Shown: one piece after another, positions 9,417-18,224 of the stretch
Position numbering within the stretch: position 1 is the first letter of the stretch
How the letters are laid out: each line of letters starts with the position of its first letter
Origin: Apostichopus parvimensis
Lineage: Eukaryota; Echinodermata; Holothuroidea; Aspidochirotida; Stichopodidae
Length of the DNA stretch: 31,405 nt
Direction: 5' to 3'
Assembly: GCA_000934455.1 (NCBI GenBank)
Contig: KN889612.1
Coordinates: forward strand, 20,882-52,286
Position numbers and translations under genes: made by a program
The notes under the pieces: model-generated
The model's input: only the letters and a program-made list of their open reading frames with translations
Database searches by the model: none
Told to the model about the DNA's origin: nothing

Positions 9417-9939
9417 CTACGGGGAGAAGATACAGACCCCATTTAAACACAGAAGTGACCATATGGATAAAATTCTTTTGTTACCATTAACAGACACATA
9501 ATCAAAATAGTTCTGGCCAAGGTTGTAAGTTTAGTTTTCTAGTGTTATCAAACATTTCAGAATGAGGAAGATAGATTGCTGGATATGAAGATCTGGTGCA
9601 CATCTACTCAAGTATTAAGTGTAGCACCAAATATTTATTTGCAGGTCACACAAATTGCACAAAAAGTAAATTCACCCAGCATTTTTCTGGTTTGACAGAA
9701 GTGTATATTAACAATCAATTTTCCCAAGCTATCTTACAATGATTAATTTTCTAAGGTTACTCACACAATTTATGAAAAGAACACCGATAAGGGCCTATCG
9801 AAAACAGTCTTAGATTGGACGACTAGTAATTTAGAAGGACATGACTTCCAATTCTTTGCATGCAATGTTGTCTTTATGACTGATCGTGCCAAAAAATGTA
9901 AGATTGTCAGAGTGAGAAAAAACTCAGCCTAGGCTTAAG
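9417..9939. other. SKA2-like 5' UTR intron (inferred), no coding content
   Basis: AT-rich sequence between the inferred 5' UTR acceptor and the promoter region. No exon was recognised. Confidence 0.45.
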
Positions 9940-10120
9940 TTTATCAAAGTAGTAAAATAAAAAACAGCCTACAATCTAAATTAGCCTAGTATTGACTCAA
10001 TCTAAATTGTCCAAGGGTGATAGGCTAGGGTGTTGTTTATCGAGGTAGTAAAATAGCCTACAATCTAAAATGATTAGCCTAGTACTAACTCACTCAGTCT
10101 AATTGTCCAAGATTGATAAG
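9940..10120. repeat. Direct duplication of about 84 bp
   Basis: Copy 1 is 9940-10023 and copy 2 is 10036-10120. They share AGTAGTAAAATA, GCCTACAATCTAAA, TTAGCCTAGTA and ATTGTCCAAG in the same order. It lies in the SKA2-like 5' intron, about 350 bp from the promoter cluster. Confidence 0.7.
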
Positions 10121-10439
10121 ATGTAGCCTACTCGTTATAGCTCTCAATGCTCATACAATAATGATATGTAGGTAGAGATTTTCTCATTCATTCGTTGTGT
10201 AGTGTGGGAAGTTGTATTAATTGTTAGGCCGAACTGAATCTTTGTATAAAGTTACAGTAGGCTTAGGCCTAGATAAAATCAGTCATTTTTACGATCCACC
10301 TACAAAAATAACGATATGCTGGTTCCGAAAGACTACCAGATTGTTGACTATATTCTTGCAGAAATCTTAATCTTTTATACAAAACGGTCAATGCTGAATT
10401 GTCTCAAAACCTAAAGAAATTACGATTATTAGGTCCTCA

Positions 10440-10700
10440 ACTGAAGTCAAAACACAGCGGTCCGGTGAATAACAAACAACTTCCGGGGTCACGGTCACAA
10501 ACTCACAATACTCATCTACCTCGGTTTTTAGTTGAGTACGTCATCTCTGTGAAGCTCACCGATTGGCTCAGATAATGATGTACCACATCTTGAAACTGAG
10601 AACAGAGACTCAAACATAATGGTTGTCAATTGCACAGCTGACATCGTAGAAATGCTGTTTTACAGAGACTAATATTTGCGAAAAGCCACAAACTTCGGAC
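10440..10700. promoter_or_regulatory. Candidate bidirectional SKA2/PRR11 promoter
   Basis: Within about 90 bp lie an ETS site (ACTTCCGGGG, core 10480-10486), a CRE/ATF site (TACGTCAT, 10537-10544) and an inverted CCAAT box (CCGATTGGCTC, ATTGG at 10562-10566). There is no TATA box. This combination is typical of shared housekeeping and cell-cycle promoters. The interval lies between the inferred upstream 5' UTR exons of both genes, although the first exons themselves cannot be placed from sequence alone. The human SKA2-PRR11 pair also uses a bidirectional promoter with NF-Y control. Confidence 0.6.
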
Positions 10701-11299
10701 ATCATTATTTCGAGGAAAAAGTGTTGATCCAATTCTTCGGGTTGTACATCTGAAAAGGATATTTTATAAGGTGCCTATGCTAGCTCGGGTTTGAGTATGT
10801 ACTGTGTAACTTAGCCAAGTGAGAATGAGACTTTCAGAGAGTGCCTGATAAACCAATTTTAGCCTAGAAGTTAGCCTATACATATACTATATCCTAGGGA
10901 AGTTGTTGTTAATATGCTAGGCTCGACCTAGCTAGTCTAATTAAGGTCTAAGATTTAATTGTGTGACAAAGGCCTCAGTGGACATTGTATGCTATCAGTC
11001 AGACCTCATAGTCATACTCCTACCCATCCTAGCTAGCTAGGCCTAGCTTACCTGTACTGTAGTGTAAGTTATACCTATCACTTCAGTAGGCTATTCCCTT
11101 CAATATAACTAATAGTAGGCCTAATAATGTATACTGGCTGACTGTTCGTGTTACTAGACTTAAGCCTAACGTTTGGAAGTGAACAGAACTAATTGAATCA
11201 TTAGTGCTATAATTAAAATTTGTGGGTAACCTCCTATCTTGTTCCCAAATCCCAACACACGACAAATACAGATCTATAAATTGTAAGTTAAACTTTAAC
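10701..11299. other. PRR11 5' flank or 5' UTR intron, TAGGCCTA-rich
   Basis: No coding exon is recognised. The stretch is rich in TAGCCTA and AGGCCTA words, including several CTAGCTAG clusters near 10910-11050. A possible splice donor (ATAAG|GTGCCT) at about 10770 could end the PRR11 first exon, but this is weak. Confidence 0.4.
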
Positions 11300-11925
11300 T
11301 TAAAGCAGCATTTTGCATCCTTTTCTATGATTTTTCTCAATCTCACTGACTCCACTATGCAATAACGACATACATAACTAGCTTATCTATTTAAATCTTA
11401 CTTTAAATGGTGGCATTAAAGTCGAAAAATTTGCAACTTTCACTTTGTTTTTCTCCAAGATATTTTCCATTAGAACCCAATAAACCTCGCCCATAATATG
11501 AATATTTAAACACTACGAACGTCATTGACCAATAGGCCTACGTAATACAACACCATGCTTGATTTGTGTACAGTCTATATGGCAGTTGTACCAGGGAGTT
11601 CCATAACATCTCCCTGGTTGTACCAACGCAAAGTCTTGAATCTATTTTAGCAACGGCTCATAACTAAACCTGCATCTCTGATTGGTTGAATTCAAACTTG
11701 TGGGTTTGGTGGAACTGTATGCGATTAATTTTAACTGGAATTTGTCGTGGACACTCTTCTCATTATCTGCAAATATCCTTAATTACTCGCCAATTAACGT
11801 TTTTGGCAGGGAACAACTTGGCTATTATCTTAGTTTGCTGTTTTGTGATTGATATATATGTAAAAACCTTGATGGACATGTCAAAAAAGTAGAAAACGGC
11901 GACCAAACGCAAAATGCTGCTTTAA
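11300..11925. mobile_element. TTAA-flanked element, family B, about 626 bp
   Basis: The left end CTTAAAGCAGCATTTTGC is repeated exactly as the reverse complement of the right end (11908-11925 region), giving an 18-bp perfect terminal inverted repeat bounded by TTAA. Inside are two CCAAT motifs (GACCAATAGG near 11527, TGATTGGTTG near 11680) and a 9-bp stem hairpin (ACCAGGGAG/CTCCCTGGT, 11590-11618). No transposase frame is seen. It lies in the inferred PRR11 5' UTR intron, about 700 bp from the promoter cluster. Confidence 0.75.
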
Positions 11926-12265
11926 GCCTACCTGTTATGCCTATTCTATTTTGCATTTAGGTGCAAGGCTATCACACAATTCACATTTTACAGCACAAAC
12001 TACAATACTGTATCAGGCCCAGGAGAAGTCAGACATTAAAGTATTAGATGGCAATTGTCTCTTTGGTATGTAAAAAATGTGTAAAGATGATGGTATTTAC
12101 AAAGATATGCAGGCTTGTACTTGCCAATAGCCACTTCATGTTGCATTACAGGTGTACATTTAGGTCTAGTAGTTTAATTAGTTTAGAGACTCAGGAACAG
12201 GAAGCCTTACAATAGCTTATTTGAGACCCTTTTCGTGTTAGATCGTGGATGAACACCAGCTTATT
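11926..12265. other. PRR11 5' region, nothing recognised
   Basis: AT-rich non-coding sequence between the family B element and the SINE candidate. Confidence 0.5.
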
Positions 12266-12279
12266 TCAAGCCTTCTCTT

Positions 12280-12640
12280 TTCGATAAGTGTTCAGAGTAT
12301 AACGAGGCAGGGGTTTGAATTCGCTCCCATTCCTGCTCCTGGGATCGCCATTTGACGTCCCCAAGGCAAAGGCACCCCATGCGACATCACTGCAGCTAGT
12401 GCAACCATGACGAACGAAGTTGTTTTCGAAACCAAGTAAAGAACAGAGACAAACCCCATTTCCCAAGTTCAAAAACCAGAAATACCAAATCTAGGAAGAC
12501 TCTGCACATCACCACTGCACTGCAGCAAATTTTTCAATAGGTCAAGAGAATCTGGCTCCTGGCAGAATTTTGATCCTGGAACCTAAAGATTGTGAGGCGG
12601 ACATTCTAACTGCTGAAGCAAGCCTGTGCCGGAAGGCCTA
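12280..12640 (-). mobile_element. tRNA-derived SINE (candidate)
   Basis: Read on the minus strand, about 12624-12561 resembles a tRNA. An A-box-like CTTGCTTCAGCAGTTAGAA is followed by an anticodon-arm-like TGTCCGCCTCACAATC, then GGTTCCAGGATCAAAATTC as a decayed B box. About 280 bp of body follows (with GAGCGAATTCAAACCCC near 12310) and could be the SINE body. The tRNA-like head is fairly convincing; the body and 3' limit are guesses. The open frame at 12266-12472 falls inside and is not a gene. Confidence 0.5.
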
Positions 12641-12878
12641 GTAAACCCACAGTTAGAATTTACACCCTTAATATAGTTATAACATATCTCATGTCTGTCA
12701 AATCTCTCTACAGTACTACTGCAAAACCTAACCATGTCACTGCCCTTTATCGGGGACCTACATTAATTCGCTAGTGTTTTAGTAGTAAGTTAATTTTTTG
12801 CTATGGTTTGTCCTCCCTCTTATTATTACAAATTTGCATTGAAATACTAAATGTAAAATTCTGCTTTATTTTTCACAG

Positions 12879-13063
12879 TTTTAAAAAAAAATGGCAAAAC
12901 CTAATCACAAGCAGAAATCATCTTGCCAGTCCAGTAGAAAGCGACGACAAGCAGATGTCCAGTTAGAAAGATGGGCAAAGAGGAGGCGTCATAAATCAAG
13001 ACAGAGAGACCACAATCAAACTATTCGTCTCTCATACTCAGAGGATAATTGCAGTAGTCAAAG
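12879..13063 (+). CDS. PRR11: PRR11 first coding exon (12 bases of 5' UTR, then ATG at 12891)
   Basis: The acceptor TTTATTTTTCACAG lies just before it, so the 5' UTR is spliced and a non-coding exon must lie upstream, pointing toward the shared promoter. It encodes a very basic stretch ([20 protein letters not shown]), a likely nuclear signal, and ends YSEDNCSSQ plus two bases (phase 2), donor CAAAG|GTATGT. Confidence 0.82.
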
Positions 13064-16000
13064 GTATGTGCTTTGAACTAAAAAAAAAAGAGAAAAGAAA
13101 TGGAGTTCATGATGATATTGCATTCTGTGTGATTATATACTGATCTATNNNNNNNNNNNNNNNNNNNNNNNNNNNNNNNNNNNNNNNNNNNNNNNNNNCA
13201 TACTCAGAGGATAGCTTGCACAGTAGTGAAAGGTATGTTTAAAAAAAGCAAGAAATGGAGTTCATGATGATATCATTCTGTGTGATTATATACTGATCTA
13301 TATCTTTTTTTTCTTCATTTTATTTTTTTATTATAATTATTATTATTACTTTTTTTATTTTATTATGATTATTATTTTTTTTTATTTAAAAAAAAGGAAA
13401 CAAAATACTGATCTATATCTTAATAAAAAATAAAATTCTCTCTTCTCTGAAGGTGTAGAAAAAGGTCAGGTTCTGAAGAGCGAGTGGAGGACGTTAGTAT
13501 TTATAGTCGGAATCCATTTTCTTTCCCTACGGTGGATGTCAGTTGGTGGCTCGGTAAAAGAGATGAATCCAATTTATTAAAACTACCGACATCGATGTTT
13601 GGTGCTTGCCGATGGTGCTTGGACAAATTTAGCAAGGTAATAACTAATAAATAATCTTATTTCTCTTTTCATAAAAAACATGTTGGAAGTTATATCATCT
13701 GTCCTTAAATTTAAAGCTGTTTTATTCTGTGTCTAGCATTCCCTTTCCTATGGCACATATTTTGTTTCCCTCATAGAGTGTAGAGATGGCCAAGGATACA
13801 GTGTTCCCATCTCGTGTCTACCAACGAGAACTCACTGCTACCCAAGAACAACTCAGTAAACTCATTCAAGAGGTGGAGCGTCTCAAGACAGAGGCGGAGC
13901 AAAGTAAAAGACAAAATGTGAGTTTTTCTGCAAATGTAATGTAATTTTCATAACAATTTTTAACTTTTATGAGTGAAATTTACATTGGTCAGACACTTTA
14001 CCTAATAAAGCAATTATACAACCTCACAAAACAAAGTGAACGTTTTAATATTCAACAAAACCCCAAAAACAAAAGTCCTTCAATCATTTATCAAAAGATG
14101 TATATGAAATGAATGTATACATGTGTGAATCATAAACTTTACAAGCAGACTAGGACACTGTAAATTTGGTTTACATTTTTGCTGCAATTCTCTACTACAA
14201 CACTACAATCTATCAAATCCTATCTATTTTTCAATTTTTTTTTCATCTCAGGGATCTGTTGCCTTGCCAACATCAGACAAGTCAAATTGCTGTCAGTGCA
14301 ATTTTCACAGTACTAGCCAAAACTCTGCCAACCAATTGCAGGCTTGTGAACCAGTCACTGGGAATACTGCTGTACCAGATGGACCACAGGTTGCCCCTCC
14401 ACCTCCACCACCCCCTCCCCCACCTCCTCCTCCCCCACCTCCCCTTCCTCCATCCCTACTATCCAAGGGACCAAGAAAACTGAATATAGTACGAAAGAAA
14501 AGAGACAATGAAGATAAGGTATGGTAGCCATTTTTGCCTCGAAAATCTTTTAAACAATCTTGAATCATTTGTTGTCTTATCCACGTCAGTATCAATAAGT
14601 GGTAATAAAATGTTCTAAGACCACATTCTTCTCAAGACGACTTCTTCTCACCTATTGTGCTCATCCAACAAACTGTACTTAACTGTTCCTAAACCACGCT
14701 TGAAGACCTATGGTTTCAGAAGCTTCGAATACTCTGGCTCTTATCTCTAGAACAAGTTACCAGATCACATTCGAACATGCTATAAACTTTCTACATTCAA
14801 AAGTCTTCTGAAGACCCATCTTTTTACTTGCTCTTTTGTTAATCTGCTTTCTTTGTAAAGCGCCTTGAGCAGTGACTTTTGTCTACTGATTTGGCGCTAT
14901 TATAAGTCTCATTTATTATTATATTATTATTAGAAGAGCTTTCACAAACAAAGGACCAATGCCCGATAAGGTCCTGCATTAACTTCATAATGTGGTTTGA
15001 ACAACTTTGTGAGTATATGAAGCTTATCAGTTTAGTTTAGGTTAAAGGTCATCTGGTGTGAACAGAGGTCAAGTTCTTATCCTTCAATCCTTGTTAACAT
15101 CACTCAAAAAAATGAAGCCTGGATAAGCACCTTGCTTAATATATGACTCTACCTTACTGAATACATGCATCCAGTTAGTTTTATGTGGGGTGAAAGGTCA
15201 GTTGAAGCTAACAGGAAACTGTTTCTCCAGCAGCAATGCTTGGATAAACTCCCTACTTGATCGGTTGATCTGTAAAGTTTGTACAAAATCCCAGATTGCT
15301 TCCTGTAGAGTTTGAAGGTCAACATTGGTCAAAGTCTATAAACCTTGGATACATGATATAAACTCCAAAGTTTCGATGAACTCTTAACAATAATAGGTCC
15401 AAAGTTGTGCAAGAAGTTTGCTGTCATCAGTAGTGCAACTGTGAATAACCTAGCACTGGGCAGTGCTCTAATATCAAATATTCTCATATTAAAATATGGC
15501 AAGGAAGTACTATACCTGTTTGCTTTTTGGTTTATTTCTACTTTTTCTGTCATTTTTACTTTAACAGTCAAAGTCATCAGCTCCTCAGAGGGTGACCTTA
15601 CAAGACATTCAGAATGTCAAACTCAGAAAGGCAACAGAAACCCAAGAAAAGGTTGGTCTTAGTCCTCTGTGGCAGGTACAATTTACCAGTATTCGCGATG
15701 CCCGGGGTGTATCGTCTTAAAAGAACAACTTTATTTATTAATTTTCACACTAGGCCTAGGCAATGATAGAAAATGCTAACTCAATGTGATCGCCTTTAAA
15801 GCAGAGATTGATTTAGTATTCAAATTTTGCATAGCAGTTTTGAAGGCCCTAAAAGTTGCATCACATAAAATACTATAGTTACGCTATGCAAAAGAAAGTT
15901 CTACTTCACATCTTTGCATTTGTATAGCAGTTTGCACAGTTTTGCATAGCAATGATAGCAGTTTTCGATAGTTTTGAAGGCTCCAGACTTTGTATCACAT

Positions 16001-18224
16001 AAAATACTTCGGTTACTCTATGCAAAGGAATATCTTTGCACTTGTATAGCAGTTTGCCCAGTTTTGCATAGCAATGATAGCGATTTGCAATTACGATGCC
16101 GGATAAATAATTCCATATTAAGGTCTGCACAGATGTGTTAAGGCAAAAGTAGATTCCAGTCGTGTTCATTCCATGATTTAATTATACTATTGGATAAAAA
16201 ACTTCCCTTCATTGCTTAAAAATGAATATTCAAAGAATTTTAAAGCAGGTCAATAAAGTACCAACTTTGTTCCATATTTTTACAAACTTATTTCATAGGA
16301 ACACAATTTTTTTGTTTGTGACAAAAGTTATATCTTTTTTGGGCAGGGAACGGGCAAGAGTAATAACAACAACAATAATAAAACAATAATACCTTACCTG
16401 CATTGTATGGTTGGAAGTATAGTTACATAACTGTCAAGACACATACATGAGGCAATATGCATATTTTGCTCTGCTTATGTGAGATTGTGTGAACTTTTTA
16501 GAAATTTTTGATTTGAGTTTTGATTTGAAAAACTTTATTTCAACCATCGTCGCTTGACATAACAAGTATGAATAATTATACAGAAATGTGGGATAAGGTG
16601 TACCTGTAAGCAGCTTGAAACTTAAGAAATGATGTATGTAAATGATAAAATAGGTTGAGGGGAATCCAAAGAAGCTATAACTAGCTTATGTAAGGTCCCC
16701 TTGAACAAAAGACAGATAGAGGGAAAACAAACAAAAGGAAAACTAAATGTTTGCTGCTACCAATATGTAAAAAGTCAGCTTGAAATTTAAGAAATAGGAT
16801 ATGGGAATCAATATTTGATGTGGGAGATAACCATTACATTTTATGGCATGCAAAATCACTCCCCACCCTCCTCCTTGCAGGGAAACAACTGAGTACTACC
16901 ATTGGATGCTGAACTTGTCTTCTATAGAATTTTAATAATTACAGTGGAAAAAATATCAACATTTGTTTTTTCTCCCTTACCCAGAGAGAGAAGGCAAAGC
17001 CATCGATTGGAGGACCACTTGTATCTCTTTCAGATTTACAAACCTTACGATTGAAGAGAACTTCAAATTCTGATGCTGAGAATCTGAACCCAAAGATGGT
17101 TTTACGAAATAGGTGAGTTGATGAAGATGTTAAACATCAGTTCCTCCTTGAAGAGCAATTTCTTCCCCCTCCCAGAGGTTTTCTTTGCCAGCAAAGGCCA
17201 ATGATTATTTCCATCCATTTACAATTTAAAGATGATTTTTTTATGGTCACAAGAGACACCTAGTAAGTTGGTTTATAAATGTTCAGTAGTTTTCATCATC
17301 TTCAACTAAAGTCGAAAACTAATCATTTCAGCCTGCCGTTGAACACTAAATGTTAATAACCACTTAAACTAATACTGAATGGTTGTGGTTTTACACACAT
17401 AAAAGTGTCTGGTAACAACTAACAATGTGTTTCTCTAATAAACTTAATGGTCAGGTTTCATTTTGCTTTACATGACAATTAACCACTGACTGGGTTGTTA
17501 CCCTGGTTTCTGCATAAACAGGATATCTCAATCTGTCATTTTTTTCTTTTTCGAACAGGATATCTCAAGAGGCTCTTCAATTCAGAACTCAGCTCCGAAA
17601 GGTCCATGTCGCCCGAAGTCCAGGAGGGACACCGATGCGCAGGGCTTTCAGAGACGAAGGGACCGGTCTGACACCAGTCATGACCAGGGCTCTGAGAAAG
17701 AAATTCCAGGTGAGTGTAATTTAAACAGGATGTCAGGAAACTAGCATATATGTAACATGTGTAAAAGTAAGTTGGCCAACTTACTTTTACACATTCTCGT
17801 ACACAGGCTCTCTAGTAGATAAGCAGTTTGCTAACAGTTTTATTTTATTTTGATATATGTAACATAATGGTGAAAATGATTACTTAGTACTGCTGAAGAA
17901 ATAGGGCCATTATTTACTGCCAATTCTCACATTTTTTTATTGTTTTTTTTTGTACGACTCATGGTTTCTATGTATCATTTCAAAATGGGTCTCAAAGTCT
18001 CATAATGCATACATCTTAAACCTGAAAACTTAAAACAGATTTACACAGAGTTGTTTTAAAATGACGAGAGATCTATAACATCTGGGGCCAACAATCTGAT
18101 TTATTCATTTGATTTCAATACCTTTGTTTTTATTGGTCAATTCTATTTTCTCCTTCCTTTTATTTAGGGTTTGCGAACTCCTTCACCCCGCGACTCACCC
18201 ACAACTCCACCGATTCGGAACTGA
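12891..18224 (+). CDS. PRR11: Proline-rich protein 11 (PRR11), 8 exons plus a possible duplicated exon
   Basis: PRR11 is a cell-cycle-regulated vertebrate protein linked to mitotic progression and actin/chromatin organisation. Coding exons are 12891-13063, 13453-13636, 13777-13917, 14252-14518, 15568-15651, 16985-17112, 17559-17709 and 18168-18224. All junctions are GT-AG with matching phases, giving about 394 aa (human 360). Key matches to human, in order: a basic N-terminus; a Trp-rich segment then [14 protein letters not shown] (human KDTIFPSRICHREL); a Cys cluster; a 16-Pro run then [16 protein letters not shown] (human ITVKDLLTVKLKK); [13 protein letters not shown] (human LVTVSDLQHVTLK); [24 protein letters not shown] (human [17 protein letters not shown]). 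ATG 12891 was chosen for a Kozak-like AAAATGG right after an acceptor. A 50-N gap at 13149-13198 hides part of the model, so one exon may be missing or duplicated. Confidence 0.92.
13149..13198. other. Assembly gap of 50 N
   Basis: A run of exactly 50 N lies within PRR11 intron sequence and is flanked on both sides by copies of the same exon-intron segment. The round number suggests a placeholder rather than a measured size. Confidence 0.95.
13199..13230 (+). CDS. PRR11: Second, diverged copy of the end of PRR11 coding exon 1 (partial)
   Basis: This reads [10 protein letters not shown] plus two bases before donor AAAG|GTATGT, in the same phase as YSEDNCSSQ at the end of the first copy. The two differ by an in-frame 3-base indel plus substitutions, and about 70 bp of following intron is also shared. 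The start of this copy lies in the N gap. It is either a real tandem exon duplication or the other haplotype wrongly placed in series. Confidence 0.5.
13305..13400. repeat. T/A low-complexity tract
   Basis: Runs of T broken by ATTATT words lie in the intron before PRR11 exon 2, probably arisen by slippage. Confidence 0.8.
13453..13636 (+). CDS. PRR11: PRR11 exon 2 (Trp-rich segment)
   Basis: Enters at phase 2 (completing Arg) and ends SK|GTAATA at phase 0. It encodes [20 protein letters not shown], then [14 protein letters not shown] and [11 protein letters not shown], matching the human segment around FPNIRDAIKLW and YSWCQNC. Confidence 0.87.
13777..13917 (+). CDS. PRR11: PRR11 exon 3 (FPSR motif and coiled coil)
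   Basis: The exon has 47 codons at phase 0. It begins [19 protein letters not shown], the most recognisable N-terminal match to human PRR11, then a short coiled coil ([19 protein letters not shown]). The donor is AAAAT|GTGAGT. Confidence 0.92.
14252..14518 (+). CDS. PRR11: PRR11 exon 4 (Cys cluster and polyproline)
   Basis: The exon has 89 codons after acceptor TTTTCATCTCAG. A CCQC..H cluster corresponds to human CPSCGQTCH. Then come 16 consecutive prolines and [12 protein letters not shown], parallel to the human PPPPPPLAPVLLRK segment. The polyproline could bind profilin, SH3 or WW domains (inference from general knowledge). The antisense open frame at 14305-14595 (poly-Gly) is a shadow of this tract. 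Confidence 0.9.
14665..14935 (+). mobile_element. LINE 3' end (CR1/L2-like group)
   Basis: The sequence encodes the well-known C-terminus of a non-LTR reverse transcriptase ([16 protein letters not shown], then NKLPDHIR and [11 protein letters not shown]). It has a TAG where the family usually has Trp (LWN). Beyond the stop lies a 3' UTR with GTAAAGCGCCTTGAGC and TGGCGCTATTATAAG, then an ATT microsatellite tail. These are hallmarks of L2/CR1-group LINEs in marine animals. It is strongly 5'-truncated, in PRR11 intron 4 and in the same orientation as the gene. Confidence 0.8.
15040..15410. repeat. Degenerate tandem repeat with GGTCA words
   Basis: About three diverged units of about 130 bp each begin around AAAGGTCA (15044, 15191, 15315) and contain a TTGGATA-like phrase further on (CTGGATAAG, CTTGGATAAAC, CTTGGATACAT). 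This is weakly preserved and lies in PRR11 intron 4. Confidence 0.4.
15568..15651 (+). CDS. PRR11: PRR11 exon 5
   Basis: The exon has 28 codons at phase 0. It encodes [20 protein letters not shown] and KATETQEK, matching human ITVKDLLTVKLKKTQSLDEK. The acceptor is TTTAACAG and the donor AAAAG|GTTGGT. Confidence 0.88.
15826..16090. repeat. Tandem duplication of about 130 bp
   Basis: Two copies (about 15836-15966 and 15967-16088) each run AGTTTTGAAGGC, ATCACATAAAATACT, CTATGCAAA, TTGTATAGCAGTTTGC, TTTTGCATAGCAATGATAGC. They lie in PRR11 intron 5. The open frame at 15906-16169 (minus) derives from them. Confidence 0.75.
16505..16720 (-). mobile_element. Possible LINE 3' UTR remnant
   Basis: Read on the minus strand, the segment ends GGTTGAAATAAAGTTTTTC then CAAATCAAAACTCAAATCA. 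This is the style of 3' end (polyadenylation-like word plus short repeats) found on several non-LTR elements. No coding remnant is seen, so this is a low-confidence call. Confidence 0.3.
16985..17112 (+). CDS. PRR11: PRR11 exon 6
   Basis: The exon has 42 codons plus two bases, with acceptor CTCCCTTACCCAG and donor [31 protein letters not shown] matches human NPLVTVSDLQHVTLKPNS. Confidence 0.9.
17113..17516. other. PRR11 intron 6
   Basis: Non-coding; nothing was recognised apart from the acceptor duplication at its end. Confidence 0.5.
17517..17568. repeat. Duplicated splice-acceptor word (15 bp, twice)
   Basis: AACAGGATATCTCAA occurs at 17517-17531 and again at 17554-17568. The second copy contains the acceptor of PRR11 exon 7 and its first codons. 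The first is an exact decoy 37 bp upstream, and its use would shift the frame. Confidence 0.9.
17559..17709 (+). CDS. PRR11: PRR11 exon 7 (C-terminal signature)
   Basis: The exon enters at phase 2. It encodes [18 protein letters not shown] and [19 protein letters not shown], nearly identical to human RKVDVERSPGGTP and [17 protein letters not shown]. The donor is CCAG|GTGAGT. Confidence 0.95.
17757..17794. repeat. Perfect 38-bp palindrome without spacer
   Basis: The centre is GTTGGCCAAC. Each 19-base arm reads outward as CCAACTTACTTTTACACAT. The 20-mer GGCCAACTTACTTTTACACA (17774-17793) recurs exactly at 24955-24974 at the end of the hammerhead-like repeat, so the palindrome may be two repeat ends head to head. 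It lies in PRR11 intron 7. Confidence 0.85.
18168..18224 (+). CDS. PRR11: PRR11 last exon
   Basis: After acceptor CCTTTTATTTAG the exon encodes [18 protein letters not shown] and stops at TGA (18222-18224). The SPRDSPTTP end parallels human RSPTPTLP. TP and SP pairs are candidate proline-directed kinase sites. Confidence 0.9.
   Translation, partial: GLRTPSPRDSPTTPPIRN

Noticed and set aside
12561-12632. A functional tRNA gene
   Set aside because: The A and B boxes are degraded, the acceptor stem does not pair, and it is continuous with a longer repeat-like body, so a SINE head is the better reading.
14305-14595. Minus-strand poly-Gly open frame
   Set aside because: It is the antisense of the PRR11 polyproline tract.
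15405-15662. Open frame with hydrophobic segments that overlaps PRR11 exon 5
   Set aside because: It is in a different frame from the conserved exon and starts inside the intron; a shadow.
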